In this document: one piece after another, positions 23,850 to 32,887 of the stretch
Numbering within the stretch: the stretch's first letter is position 1
How the letters are laid out: every line of letters starts with the position of its first letter
NCBI GenBank assembly: GCA_005881715.1
Contig: VBEE01000032.1
Coordinates: 1-49,545, forward strand
Direction: 5' to 3'
Length of the DNA: 49,545 bases
Source: Chloroflexota bacterium
GTDB lineage: Bacteria > Chloroflexota > Dormibacteria > CF-121
The notes under the pieces: model-generated
Told to the model about the DNA's origin: nothing
What the model saw: the letters and a program-made list of their open reading frames with translations, nothing else
The model's database searches: none
Position numbers and translations under genes: made by a program

Positions 23850-25574
23850 ATGTACCCGGTGAACGCCGGAGGCGTGCACGGGCTGGAGCCGCGGGGGCGC
23901 ATCCTGACGCTCATGGCGTTGCTGCTGAGCGCCTATCTCGTGCTGCTGGGCCGGCTCGTCTACTGGCAGGTGTGGCGGCACGGCGACATGGCGCAGCTGG
24001 CCGCGGCCTACCACGACGACACCATCACCCTCCCCGCCGTCCGCGGCAACATTCTCGACCGCAACGGGTCGATGCTGGTCACCAACACGCCGGTCTTTTC
24101 GATCTTTGCGTCGCCTGACTTGATCACCGCGGCCGAGCGGCAGGACATCGCGGCCCGGCTGGCCCCGGTGCTGCAAATGACTCCGGCCGAGATCCAGGCC
24201 AAGCTGGCCACCACGCGGAAGTTCGTCTACCTGGCGCGGCGCGTGCCGGCCGCGGTCGCGCAGCAGCTGGATGGCCTGCGCCTGCCCGGGATCGGGAAGG
24301 TGGCGGAGACCCAGCGCGCCTACGTCGATGGCGGCGTGGCCGGTACCAGCCTGGCGGCGAACCTGCTCGGCTTCGCCAACGATGACGGAAAGGGCAACTA
24401 CGGCGTCGAGGGGTACTACAGCAAGGTGCTCGGCGGCCAGCCGGGATTCGAGGCCACCGTCCGAGACCTCGCCAACCGGCCCATCGTGCTGAGTGACCGC
24501 CAGCGTCGCGATCCGGTCGATGGGGCCACGCTGCAGCTCTCCCTCGACAGCACCATCCAGGTGGTGGCCGAGCGAGCCCTGGCCGACGGCGTGCAGAAGT
24601 ACCAGGCGGAGAGCGGCTCGCTGATCATCATGGAGCCGCAAACCGGTCGGATCGTGGCCTGGGCCGATGTGCCCAGCTATGACGCCAACGCCTTCGCCAC
24701 CACGCCGACGGCGCGCTTCATCGACCCGATCGTTTCCAACCTCTACGAGCCGGGCTCGGTGATGAAGGTCGTGACGCTTTCCGGGGCACTGGATACCCAC
24801 GCCATCACGCCCGACACGCGCTTCAATGAAACGGGCGTGGCCGTGGTGGGCGGCGTGGCCATCCGCAACTGGGACAACCGGGCGCACGGGAACGTCACGA
24901 TGACGCAGGTCTTACAGAACTCGCTCAACGTCGGCGCCATCAAAGCCGAGCAGCTCGAAGGGTCCGGCAATTTCTACCAGTACCTGCAGCGATTTGGCAT
25001 CGGCTCGCCGACCGGCGTCGATGTCGCGGCCGAGACGTCGGAGCCGCTCCGTGCTCTCCCAAAGTGGAAACCGGTCGAGCTCGCGACCGCCTCGTTTGGA
25101 CAGGGTGTCGACGCGACCGCGATCCAGATGCTGGCCGCCATCAACGTGGCGGCCACCGGCGGCAATCTTGTCTGGCCCCACGTCGTCGACCAGGTGATCG
25201 ACAGCAACGGGACCCGCCACCCGGTTCGGCCGCGGATCATCCGGCAGGTGGTGACCCCCAAGACGGCGCAGCAGATGCAGCAGATGATGGTCGGCGTCGT
25301 CGAGCATGGTTCCGGCTTTGCTGCACGGATCGACGGCTTCAAAAACCGGATTGCCGGCAAGACCGGAACTGCAAGCATTCCGGAGAACGGAAAATATTTG
25401 CCGGACCAGACGATCGGCTCCTTCGTCGGCTTCCTGCCCGCCGATCACCCCCAGTTCATCATGTTGGTGATCACCCGCAAGCCGCAGGTCCTCTTCGAGG
25501 GCGCCTATGTCGCGGCCCCCATCTGGAAAACGGTCGCCAGCGCGCTGATCACCCAGTGGCAGATCGCGCCATGA
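23850..25574 (+). CDS. ftsI: Septal peptidoglycan transpeptidase FtsI / PBP2-type class B PBP
   Basis: Class B penicillin-binding protein of 574 residues: an N-terminal membrane anchor (about 18-40), a dimerisation domain starting RGNILDRNGSMLVTN, and the transpeptidase domain. The three active-site motifs are present: SxxK in EPGSVMKVV (near 304), SxN in QNSLNVGAI (near 355), and KTG in AGKTGTAS (near 505). It crosslinks septal peptidoglycan with FtsW. No PASTA domains follow, unlike many Firmicutes and Actinobacteria. Start is ATG 23850, 19 nt after ftsL. Confidence 0.95.
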   Translation: MYPVNAGGVHGLEPRGRILTLMALLLSAYLVLLGRLVYWQVWRHGDMAQLAAAYHDDTITLPAVRGNILDRNGSMLVTNTPVFSIFASPDLITAAERQDIAARLAPVLQMTPAEIQAKLATTRKFVYLARRVPAAVAQQLDGLRLPGIGKVAETQRAYVDGGVAGTSLAANLLGFANDDGKGNYGVEGYYSKVLGGQPGFEATVRDLANRPIVLSDRQRRDPVDGATLQLSLDSTIQVVAERALADGVQKYQAESGSLIIMEPQTGRIVAWADVPSYDANAFATTPTARFIDPIVSNLYEPGSVMKVVTLSGALDTHAITPDTRFNETGVAVVGGVAIRNWDNRAHGNVTMTQVLQNSLNVGAIKAEQLEGSGNFYQYLQRFGIGSPTGVDVAAETSEPLRALPKWKPVELATASFGQGVDATAIQMLAAINVAATGGNLVWPHVVDQVIDSNGTRHPVRPRIIRQVVTPKTAQQMQQMMVGVVEHGSGFAARIDGFKNRIAGKTGTASIPENGKYLPDQTIGSFVGFLPADHPQFIMLVITRKPQVLFEGAYVAAPIWKTVASALITQWQIAP

Positions 25575-25610
25575 CCTCCCCTGCGAGAGGGGCGCGAGAA
25601 TAGTGATGCT

Positions 25611-26984
25611 GTGGGGATGTCCGTGAAGGAGATCGTCGAGGCGACAGGTGGGCGGTTGCTGAGCGGCCCGCCGGATGTCACGTTTCCACGGCTCTTTACC
25701 GACTCGCGCGAGGTCGAGTCGGGCGGGCTCTTTGTCGCGCTCCGCGGGGGGCAGCACGATGGACACGTCTTCATTCCCCAGGCGGTGGAACGCGGCGCCG
25801 CCGGCGTACTCTGCGAACGGCCGCCGCAGGGCGTAAACGGTGCCGCCGTCATCCTGGTCGACGACACGCGCCGGGCGCTGCTCGACCTGACCGCCGAGCG
25901 GCTTCGCCGCCGGCCCCTTCCCATCGTGGCAGTGACGGGGAGCGCCGGAAAGACCACGACGAAGGAACTGATCGCGCATCTTCTGGGACGCCGTCAGCGG
26001 GTGCACAAGAGTGAAGGCAACCTCAACACCTATACCGGCATTCCGATGACGGTCTTCCAGATGGATCCTCGTGACCGGGTGCTGGTCGTGGAGTACGCCA
26101 TGTCGCGCACCGGCGAAATCCGCGAGCTGACCAGCGTGGCGCCGCCCACCATCGGCGTCGTGCTTAATGTTGGCCTGGCGCACGTTGGTCTCCTCGGCTC
26201 AATCGAGGCGGTCGCATCGGCCAAACGTGAGCTGGTTGAAGGACTGGCCCCCAATGGGCTGGCGGTGCTGAACGCCGACGACCGCCGGGTGCGCGCCATG
26301 TCGGCGGTGGCGCGTCGCTTCACGCTCTACGGTTTTGCGGCCGACGCCGCCGTCCGCGCGGACAGGGTGCGACTGCATGGGCTGGACGGCAGCAGCTTTA
26401 CGCTGTCGACCCCACGGGGGAAAGCCGAGGTCTACCTTCGGCTCCCCGGTCATCACAGCATCTCGAATGCGCTGGCGGCCGCCGCAGTCGCGCTGGAGTT
26501 CGAGTTCGACGCGGCCGCCGTCGCCTCCGCCTTGCACGGCTTTATCCCGCCATCGCGGCGGATGAACATCCTGACCGGGCGCAACGGCGCTACCGTCATC
26601 GACGACTCGTACAACGCCAGTCCGGGATCGATGCAGGCCGCGCTGGAGGTGCTTCGACTGGCCCCCAGGGGCTCGCTACGAGTTGCGGTGTTGGGCGACA
26701 TGCTGGAGCTGGGGGACCACGCGGAGCAGGCGCACGACGAGATCGGATCGCTCGCCGGCAAGACCGCCGACATCTTGATTGCGGTCGGCGAGTATGCCCC
26801 CAGGATGGTGCAGTCGGCGCGCCGCGCTGGGCTGGCTGCCGAGCGCGCGCTCGTGGTCGAGGGTGCCGACGAGGCCGTGGCGGCGTTGACACCCTGGCTC
26901 AACGCCCAGACGCAGGTCCTGGTCAAGGGCTCGCGCGGCATGCGGCTCGAGCGCGTGGTCGAGCAAATCCGAGAACCGGCATGA
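25611..26984 (+). CDS. murF: UDP-MurNAc-tripeptide:D-Ala-D-Ala ligase
   Basis: Adds D-Ala-D-Ala to UDP-MurNAc-tripeptide. Motifs: FTDSREVESGGLFVALRG near the N-terminus, P-loop VTGSAGKTTTKELIA (near 107), VLNVGLAHVG, and the MurF-specific VIDDSYNASPGSMQAAL (near 328), LGDMLELGDHA and VKGSRGMRLE. These rule out MurE. Start is GTG 25611 or ATG 25617. The 36 nt before it contain CCTCCCCTGCGAGAGGGG, a short hairpin related to the dispersed repeats. It overlaps mraY by 4 nt. murE, normally between ftsI and murF, is not here. Confidence 0.95.
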   Translation: MGMSVKEIVEATGGRLLSGPPDVTFPRLFTDSREVESGGLFVALRGGQHDGHVFIPQAVERGAAGVLCERPPQGVNGAAVILVDDTRRALLDLTAERLRRRPLPIVAVTGSAGKTTTKELIAHLLGRRQRVHKSEGNLNTYTGIPMTVFQMDPRDRVLVVEYAMSRTGEIRELTSVAPPTIGVVLNVGLAHVGLLGSIEAVASAKRELVEGLAPNGLAVLNADDRRVRAMSAVARRFTLYGFAADAAVRADRVRLHGLDGSSFTLSTPRGKAEVYLRLPGHHSISNALAAAAVALEFEFDAAAVASALHGFIPPSRRMNILTGRNGATVIDDSYNASPGSMQAALEVLRLAPRGSLRVAVLGDMLELGDHAEQAHDEIGSLAGKTADILIAVGEYAPRMVQSARRAGLAAERALVVEGADEAVAALTPWLNAQTQVLVKGSRGMRLERVVEQIREPA

Positions 26985-27934
26985 CGCCGCTCATCCTTTT
27001 CGGTGTTGCACTGGTCCTCAGCGCGCTGATCTACCCGGCCGCGATCGGACGGCTCGCCCGGGCACGCATGGGCCAGCAAATCCGTGAAGAAGGTCCATCG
27101 GCGCACCAGGCAAAGGCCGGAACCCCCACCGCCGGTGGACTGGTTTTCCTGCTGCTCGCGCTCGTGCTGTACCTGGTCGCTGACCGTTCGATTACCGGCG
27201 CGTTCGTCGTGATCGCGCTATTCCTCGGGGGCGCGCTCGGCTTCCTCGATGACTTTGCCGCCGTCCGTGGCGGGCGCAACCTCGGGCTCCGGGCTCGGCA
27301 GAAGATCGTCATCCAGCTCGTGACCGGCGCCGTGCTCGGCTGGCTCGCGCTGCGCTGGGGGCTCACCAATCAGCTGGTTCCCTTCGACGGGCAGCGGGCG
27401 ATCGGCGGCTGGATCATCCTGATTGCCGCGCTGGCCGTGGCCGCGGGCTCCAACGCCTTCAACCTGACCGACGGCAGCGACGGGCTTGCCGCGGGCACCG
27501 GCGCCGTGACCTTCGGCGCCCTGGCGCTGATCGCGGTGCTCCAGCACCGACCAGGGGTCGGGCTGATGCCCGCGGTTCTCGCCGGCGTGCTGGTCGGCTT
27601 CCTCTTCTACAACCTGTTCCCGGCCCGCTTGTTCATGGGGGACACCGGCAGCCTGGCGCTGGGCACGGCGATGGTCGCCGTGGCCATCACCACCGGCTTT
27701 CTCTGGTATCTGCCCCTGCTGGCCCTGGTCTTCGTTGTCGAGACCGTCTCGGTGATCGCGCAGGTGGCGAGCTTCAAGCTGACCGGGAAGCGGGTCATCC
27801 GGATGTCGCCCTTGCACAACCACTTCATCGTCGCGGGCTGGCGTGAGACGCCGCTCGCGCTCTGGTTTTGGACCGGCTCGCTGGTCGCCGCAGTGCTGGC
27901 CCTGGTACTGGCGCGGCCGGGACCAGGCGCCTAA
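26981..27934 (+). CDS. mraY: Phospho-MurNAc-pentapeptide translocase
   Basis: Ten-helix membrane enzyme that makes lipid I from UDP-MurNAc-pentapeptide and undecaprenyl phosphate. Conserved elements: PTAGGLVF, the Asp pair in GFLDDFAAVRG (near 89), NAFNLTDGSDGLAAG (near 158; usual NxxNLTDGLDGLA), FMGDTGSLALG, and the loop SPLHNHFIVAGW near 271. The last is normally PxHHHFE, so the middle His is Asn and the Glu is Ile. At 317 residues it is somewhat short. Flanks overlap or abut murF and murD. Confidence 0.95.
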   Translation: MTPLILFGVALVLSALIYPAAIGRLARARMGQQIREEGPSAHQAKAGTPTAGGLVFLLLALVLYLVADRSITGAFVVIALFLGGALGFLDDFAAVRGGRNLGLRARQKIVIQLVTGAVLGWLALRWGLTNQLVPFDGQRAIGGWIILIAALAVAAGSNAFNLTDGSDGLAAGTGAVTFGALALIAVLQHRPGVGLMPAVLAGVLVGFLFYNLFPARLFMGDTGSLALGTAMVAVAITTGFLWYLPLLALVFVVETVSVIAQVASFKLTGKRVIRMSPLHNHFIVAGWRETPLALWFWTGSLVAAVLALVLARPGPGA

Positions 27935-29281
27935 GTGTCGGGTCGACACGCGCTCGTCATCGGCTACGGTCGCAGCGGGCGCGCCGCCGCTGCCTTCATC
28001 AAGCGCCAGGGCGGGACCGTTCGAGTCGTCGACCGCGCCGATACACCGGAGCTGCGCGCGGAGCTGGAGCGGGCCGGGATCGCCGCCCGCCTCGGTGGCT
28101 ACGGTGCGCAGGATCTCAACGGGACCGACCTTGTGGTGGTCAGCCCGGGCGTGCCCTGGGACGAGCCGCTGGTTGAAACCGCGCGCCAGCGCGGCATGGA
28201 GGTCACCAGTGAGATCGATCTCTTCTTTCGCGCCTGTCCCGCCAGGATCGCCGGGATCACGGGCACCAACGGCAAGACCACGACGACCGCGCTGACGGCG
28301 GAGGTCTTGCGCGCGGGCGGCTTGCAGGTCATGCGGGGCGGCAACATCGGTGAGCCGGTCCTCGACCGGATCGAGCAGCTCCATGCCGAGGATTGGGTGG
28401 TGCTCGAGTTGAGCAGCTTTCAACTCGAATCCATCGAGCGCCCACGGCTGCGGATCGGTGTGGTCTTGAACGTGACACCGGATCACCTCGACCGGCACAA
28501 ATCCTTCGAGCGCTATGTCGAGCTCAAGACCCGCGCCGTGGCCTTCATGGAATCCGACGATCACGCGGTTCTCAACGTTGACGATCCAACCTGCGCGGCG
28601 ATGCGGTCGGAGACCCGCGGCCGGGTGATCGAGTTCGGCCTTCACCATCCAGTTGGCAACGGCGTAACCACGTCTGACGGCTGGATCATGATGGCCGACG
28701 CCGGACAACCCCGGCGGGTTATGCGGACCGCTGACGTTCCCCTACCCGGCGAGCACAACCTGAGCAACGTGATGGCCGCCATCGGCGCGGGTTACGCCGC
28801 CGGCGTCGACACCGAGCGGATGGCTGAGGCGGCACGCCGCTTCAAGGCCGTTGAGCACCGGCTCGAGCCGGTCGGCACCTTCCATGGGGCGCGCTGGTAC
28901 AACGACTCCAAGGCCACCAATCCCGATTCGACCTATAAGGCGCTGGCGGCTTTCCGTGAGCCCATCATCCTGATCGCCGGCGGCCGCAACAAAGGGATCG
29001 ACCTCGAGCCCCTGGCGCGGACCATCGCGCGGCGGGTGACGGGTCTGGTGACGATGGGGGAGACCGGCGAGGAGCTGGCGCGGCTGGTTCGCGACGCAGG
29101 CCTCGACCGGGTGGAGCGCGCCGCGGACCTGGGCGACGCGGTGCGCAAGGCGGCGGCGCTGGCAAGCCCCGGGTCTGTCGTTCTGCTCTCTCCGGCGTTC
29201 ACCAGCTACGACATGTTTTCCGACTATGAGGACCGCGGCCGCCGCTTCAAGGCGACGGTGCGCGCCGAGCTGGGTCAGTGA
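27935..29281 (+). CDS. murD: UDP-MurNAc-L-Ala:D-Glu ligase
   Basis: Second amino-acid ligase of the wall precursor pathway. The N-terminal Rossmann domain begins ALVIGYGRSGRAAAAF. The P-loop is GTNGKTTTTALTAE (near 109), followed by NIGEPVLD, ELSSFQLES, NVTPDHLDRH (near 181), PGEHNLSNVMAAI and YNDSKATNPDST (near 325), all MurD marks. The 448 residues are normal. The GTG start abuts the mraY stop and the end overlaps ftsW by 4 nt. Confidence 0.96.
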   Translation: MSGRHALVIGYGRSGRAAAAFIKRQGGTVRVVDRADTPELRAELERAGIAARLGGYGAQDLNGTDLVVVSPGVPWDEPLVETARQRGMEVTSEIDLFFRACPARIAGITGTNGKTTTTALTAEVLRAGGLQVMRGGNIGEPVLDRIEQLHAEDWVVLELSSFQLESIERPRLRIGVVLNVTPDHLDRHKSFERYVELKTRAVAFMESDDHAVLNVDDPTCAAMRSETRGRVIEFGLHHPVGNGVTTSDGWIMMADAGQPRRVMRTADVPLPGEHNLSNVMAAIGAGYAAGVDTERMAEAARRFKAVEHRLEPVGTFHGARWYNDSKATNPDSTYKALAAFREPIILIAGGRNKGIDLEPLARTIARRVTGLVTMGETGEELARLVRDAGLDRVERAADLGDAVRKAAALASPGSVVLLSPAFTSYDMFSDYEDRGRRFKATVRAELGQ

Positions 29282-30502
29282 GAGCCAGAGCCACCCTCGA
29301 GATGCCGGCCGCACGGCGGGCGGTGGCCGCCAGTTTGGTCTGGCGGCGCGGCGACCGCGCCCTACTGCTGGCGGTCGCGACCCTGGCCGCGTTTGGGCTC
29401 GTGGTGGTCTTTTCCGGCTGGCTGTGGTTTCACAACGCGGCCTACTATTTCGAGCGCCAACTGCTCTGGGTGACGCTGGGTGTCATCTTGCTGTGGGCGG
29501 CGGCGCACGTTGACTACCATCGACTGCGACCGCTCGCCATGCCGCTTGGACTGCTGAGCGTGGGCCTGCTGATCCTGGTGCTGCTGCCGCACTTCGGCGT
29601 AGAGGTCAATGGGGCCCGGCGCTGGCTGCGGCTTGGCCCGCTGCAGATGCAGCCCGCGGAGCTGGCGAAGATCGCCGCCATCGTCTTCATGGCCCTGTGG
29701 CTGGAGCGCCACCGCGACCGCCTGGGTTCCCTGGAAAACGGCGTCGTTCCCTTCCTCGCGCTGCTCGGGCTGGTCACCATGCTGGTCATCCTCGAACGCG
29801 ACCTCGGTACGACGCTGATCGTGGCCGGCATTCTGCTGGCCCAGTTCCTGGTGGCCGGCGGGCGCAAGCGGCATGTCCTGTTGCTGGCGTTGATCATCGC
29901 CCTTTGCGTCTACGTGTTCATTCGCATGGAACCGTATCGACTGCACCGCATCCTGGCCTTCGTTGACGCTCAACACCGGCTTTCAAGCCATCCAGTCGGT
30001 GGTAGCCCTGGGCTCTGGCGGCTTTGCCGGCGTGGGCCTGGGGCAGAGCATTCAGAAATATCAATGGCTTCCCTTTGCCCATACCGACTTCATCTTCGCC
30101 ATCGTCGGCGAGGAGACCGGGTTGATCGGCACCACGGGTGTGCTCGCCCTGTTTGCCCTCTTCACCTATCGCGGGTACCGGGTGGCGCTCAAAGCGCCCG
30201 ATGCGTTCGGTTCCCTGCTCGCCTGCGGGGTGACGACCTGGGTCGCGTTTCAGGCGCTGATCAACATCGCGGCGGTCACGGTGACATTGCCGACGACCGG
30301 CATCCCGCTGCCGTTCATCAGCTATGGTGGCTCCTCGCTGGCGATCAGCCTGGCGGCGGTCGGCATACTGGTGAACGTTTCGACCCAGAGCGAGAAGGTG
30401 GGATGGATACGGCATGCGAGTGTTGATCTCGGGCGGCGGAACGGGCGGACACTTGTTCCCGGCGATCGCCGTCGCGCAGGCGCTGTCGCAGAGCGAACCT
30501 GA
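29278..30502 (+). CDS. ftsW: Lipid II flippase/glycosyltransferase FtsW, frame broken
   Basis: SEDS-family septal peptidoglycan polymerase. The first frame (29278 to about 29962) covers eight or so segments with NGARRWLRLGPLQMQPAELAK and ERDLGTTLIV (catalytic Asp region). The rest lies in another frame from LNTGFQAIQSVVALGSGGFAG through GEETGLIG to PLPFISYGGSSL near 30315. The break falls at ILAFVD/TLNTG, where homologues have about four more residues (P-W-x-D type). A 14-nt deletion between two GAC triplets would explain both the missing residues and the shift. After joining, the stop is at 30502, overlapping murG by 89 nt, which is also unusual. Confidence 0.9.
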
Positions 30503-31487
30503 CAGCACGCTGCTCTACGTGGGACGGCACGGTGGCATCGAGGAGCAGGTCGTGCCGCGCTCGGGTCTTGCGTTCAAGACCATCGTGGCGGCCAAGCTGG
30601 ACATGGAACAGCTCTGGCGCAACTGGTCGGTACCCTTCATCGTTCCCTGGGCGCTGCTCCAGTCAGCGCGGATCGTGCGCGCATTCCAGCCGGACGTCGT
30701 GCTCGGCACCGGGGGCTACGTCAGCGCGCCGATCGTGCTCGCCGCCGCGGCTTTCCGCGTGCCCGTCGTGCTGCAGGAACAGAACGCGCTACCCGGCCGA
30801 ACGACGAGGCTTCTCTCGCGGGTGGCGCGCGTCGTTGCCACCGCGTACCCCGAGTCTGCTGCGCACCTCCACGCGAAGGCGGTGGTCACCGGGACTCCGG
30901 TGCGGAAAGACTTCTGGCAGCGCCGGGCGAATTTCCCGACGCGTCCCGGCCGCCTGCTCATCCTTGGAGGGAGCCAGGGTGCCCACCGCATCAACGAGGC
31001 TGTGGCGGCCGCCCTCCCGGACGTCCTCGGACGGTTGGGTGTCGAGGTTTGGCATCAAACCGGCGAGCGCGACTTCCAGCGGATGGACGCGCTCCGGACG
31101 AATCTCGGGCCGCCGGGCTCACGCTACCAGCCATTCGCGTTTGACGAGGAGCTGGCGAGGATGGTGTATAGCGCCGACCTGGTGCTGAGCCGGGCGGGCG
31201 CCGGCACGATCAGCGAAGTCAGCGCGGCGGGAATTCCGATGGTGCTGGTTCCTGGTCCGTTCGCCGGGGGACATCAGCGGCTCAACGTCGAGCCGTATCA
31301 GGCGGCCGGAGCTGCGGTCACGATCCCCGACGCCGAGTGCGACGGCCCCAGGCTTACCCACGAATTGTCGGATATCGTTCATGACCCCGTCCGGTATAGC
31401 AAGATGGTGACCGCAATGGGCTCCCTGGGCCGTCCCCGCGCCGCGCACGAGGTGGCGGATCTGATCACGGGGGTCGCCCGCCACTGA
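30414..31487 (+). CDS. murG: Undecaprenyl-PP-MurNAc-pentapeptide GlcNAc transferase
   Basis: Peripheral membrane GT28 glycosyltransferase that converts lipid I to lipid II. The N-terminal glycine-rich loop is LISGGGTGGHLFPAIAVA (residues 4-21), with GTGGYVSAPIVLAA near 98 and the second glycine loop LLILGGSQGAHRINEAV near 180. The UDP-GlcNAc site is SRAGAGTISEVSAAGIPMVLVP near 260 (split across two segments). The 357-residue length is normal. ATG 30414 lies inside the predicted 3' end of ftsW. Confidence 0.96.
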   Translation: MRVLISGGGTGGHLFPAIAVAQALSQSEPDSTLLYVGRHGGIEEQVVPRSGLAFKTIVAAKLDMEQLWRNWSVPFIVPWALLQSARIVRAFQPDVVLGTGGYVSAPIVLAAAAFRVPVVLQEQNALPGRTTRLLSRVARVVATAYPESAAHLHAKAVVTGTPVRKDFWQRRANFPTRPGRLLILGGSQGAHRINEAVAAALPDVLGRLGVEVWHQTGERDFQRMDALRTNLGPPGSRYQPFAFDEELARMVYSADLVLSRAGAGTISEVSAAGIPMVLVPGPFAGGHQRLNVEPYQAAGAAVTIPDAECDGPRLTHELSDIVHDPVRYSKMVTAMGSLGRPRAAHEVADLITGVARH

Positions 31488-32887
31488 TGCGCATCCACTT
31501 CATCGGCATCTGCGGCTACGCCGTCTCCGGGCTGGCGCTGGTTGCCAAACAGCTGGGCCACGATGTCACCGGGTCCGATGAAGATGCCTATCCGCCAACG
31601 ACCGAGATCCTGAGCCGGGCCGGGATCAAATGGGTCGATGGCCACGCCGCCGGCAACCTGACCCGCTGGGGGAAGCCCGATCTGGTCGTTCAGGGCAACC
31701 AGGTGCGGGAGGGCAATCCGGAAACGGAGGCCGCTCGCCGGTTGCACGTCCGCCTCATCAGCGAGGCCGAATACTGGGGTGAGCTGACGGCCGACCGCTT
31801 TCGCATCGTGGTGGCCGGGTCCGCCGGAAAGACGACCACCGCCAGCCTGGTCGCCTGGATCCTGCGCGCCGCCGGCCGCAACCCGGGGTTCAGGCTGGGC
31901 ATGGCCGTCAAGGACCTTGGCGCCGCGGCGGCCTGGGGTGGCGGCCGGGAGTTCGTCTTCGAGGGTGACGAATACACCTCGGCGGTCTTCGATCCGCGGC
32001 CCAAGTTCCTGCACTTCGCGCCCCAGCTTGCCGTGCTGACCAACATCGACTGGGACCATCCCGACGTCTTTCCCGATCCCGCGGCGTACGAAGCGGTCTT
32101 TCGCGAGCTCCTGGAGGATCTCGGGCCGGAAGACCGCCTGATCGCCTGCTCTGATGACCCGACGGTCCGGCGGCTCCTGAGCCGCACCCGTGCCGGCGTG
32201 GAGACCTATGGCCTTCGGGGCGGCGCGGACTGGCACGGTCGGGACGTGCAGATCGAGGGCGACGGAATGCGCTTCACGGCCTGGCATGCGGGCAAGGTCC
32301 TGGCCGTCGTGACCACCCGGCTTCCTGGAGAACACAACGCCGCGAACGCGTTGGCCGCGCTGGCCACCGCCGTGCGGATCGGCGTGCCGGTCCCAACCGC
32401 CGTCGATGCCATCGGTCGGTTTCACGGCGTGTCACGACGCTTTGAAATCCGCGGCCAGGTGCGGGGCGTCACGCTGGTCGATGACTACGCGCATCATCCG
32501 GCGAAGGTGCGGGCCACGCTCGAAGCCGCCCGGGACCGGTTTCACCCGGGGCGCCTGCTCGCCTGCTTCGTGCCGCATACCTACTCGCGCACGCTCAGCC
32601 TGATGGACGCCTATGCCGACGCGTTCCAGGGTTGCGCGCTGGTGGTCATCGGTCCGATCGAGCCGGCCAGGGAGCGACATCTCGCCCACACCGTGACGTC
32701 GCAGGACCTGGCCAGCCGGCTGCGGGGCGTCGACGAGGTGTTCACCGCGGACTCCGCCAGGTCCGCGGCCTACCGACTTGCCTCGGCCGCGCGCCCGGGC
32801 GACGTCATCATCTTCATGTCGGTGCGCGACTTCGACGGCGTGATCGACAAGACCGCCGAGGTCCTGGAGCGCTCGCCGGTTGCCTGA
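31487..32887 (+). CDS. Mur ligase in the murC position with Mpl-like features
   Basis: A 466-residue three-domain Mur ligase. The N-terminus HFIGICGYAVSGLALVAKQLG, read in parts, and the GSDEDAYPPTTEIL stretch resemble Mpl (murein tripeptide ligase) more than MurC, as does EGDEYTSAVFDPRPKFLHF near 160. The P-loop reads AGSAGKTTTAS where MurC and Mpl have GTHGKTTT. The C-terminal domain has VPHTYSRTLSLMDAYADAF, closer to MurC (FQPHxYSRT). It is the only MurC candidate in the cluster, starts on the murG stop (TGATG) and overlaps murB by 8 nt. It probably acts as MurC, but recycling activity is possible. Confidence 0.8.
   Translation: MRIHFIGICGYAVSGLALVAKQLGHDVTGSDEDAYPPTTEILSRAGIKWVDGHAAGNLTRWGKPDLVVQGNQVREGNPETEAARRLHVRLISEAEYWGELTADRFRIVVAGSAGKTTTASLVAWILRAAGRNPGFRLGMAVKDLGAAAAWGGGREFVFEGDEYTSAVFDPRPKFLHFAPQLAVLTNIDWDHPDVFPDPAAYEAVFRELLEDLGPEDRLIACSDDPTVRRLLSRTRAGVETYGLRGGADWHGRDVQIEGDGMRFTAWHAGKVLAVVTTRLPGEHNAANALAALATAVRIGVPVPTAVDAIGRFHGVSRRFEIRGQVRGVTLVDDYAHHPAKVRATLEAARDRFHPGRLLACFVPHTYSRTLSLMDAYADAFQGCALVVIGPIEPARERHLAHTVTSQDLASRLRGVDEVFTADSARSAAYRLASAARPGDVIIFMSVRDFDGVIDKTAEVLERSPVA

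Noticed and set aside
27218-28708. A 496-codon antisense frame across mraY and murD
   Set aside because: Shadow of two well-identified genes, with low-complexity Gln/His/Gly-rich translation.
29963-30502. Separate small membrane protein gene
   Set aside because: Its sequence is the C-terminal half of FtsW (LNTGFQAIQS to PLPFISYGGSSL), so it is a frame-shifted part of the same gene.
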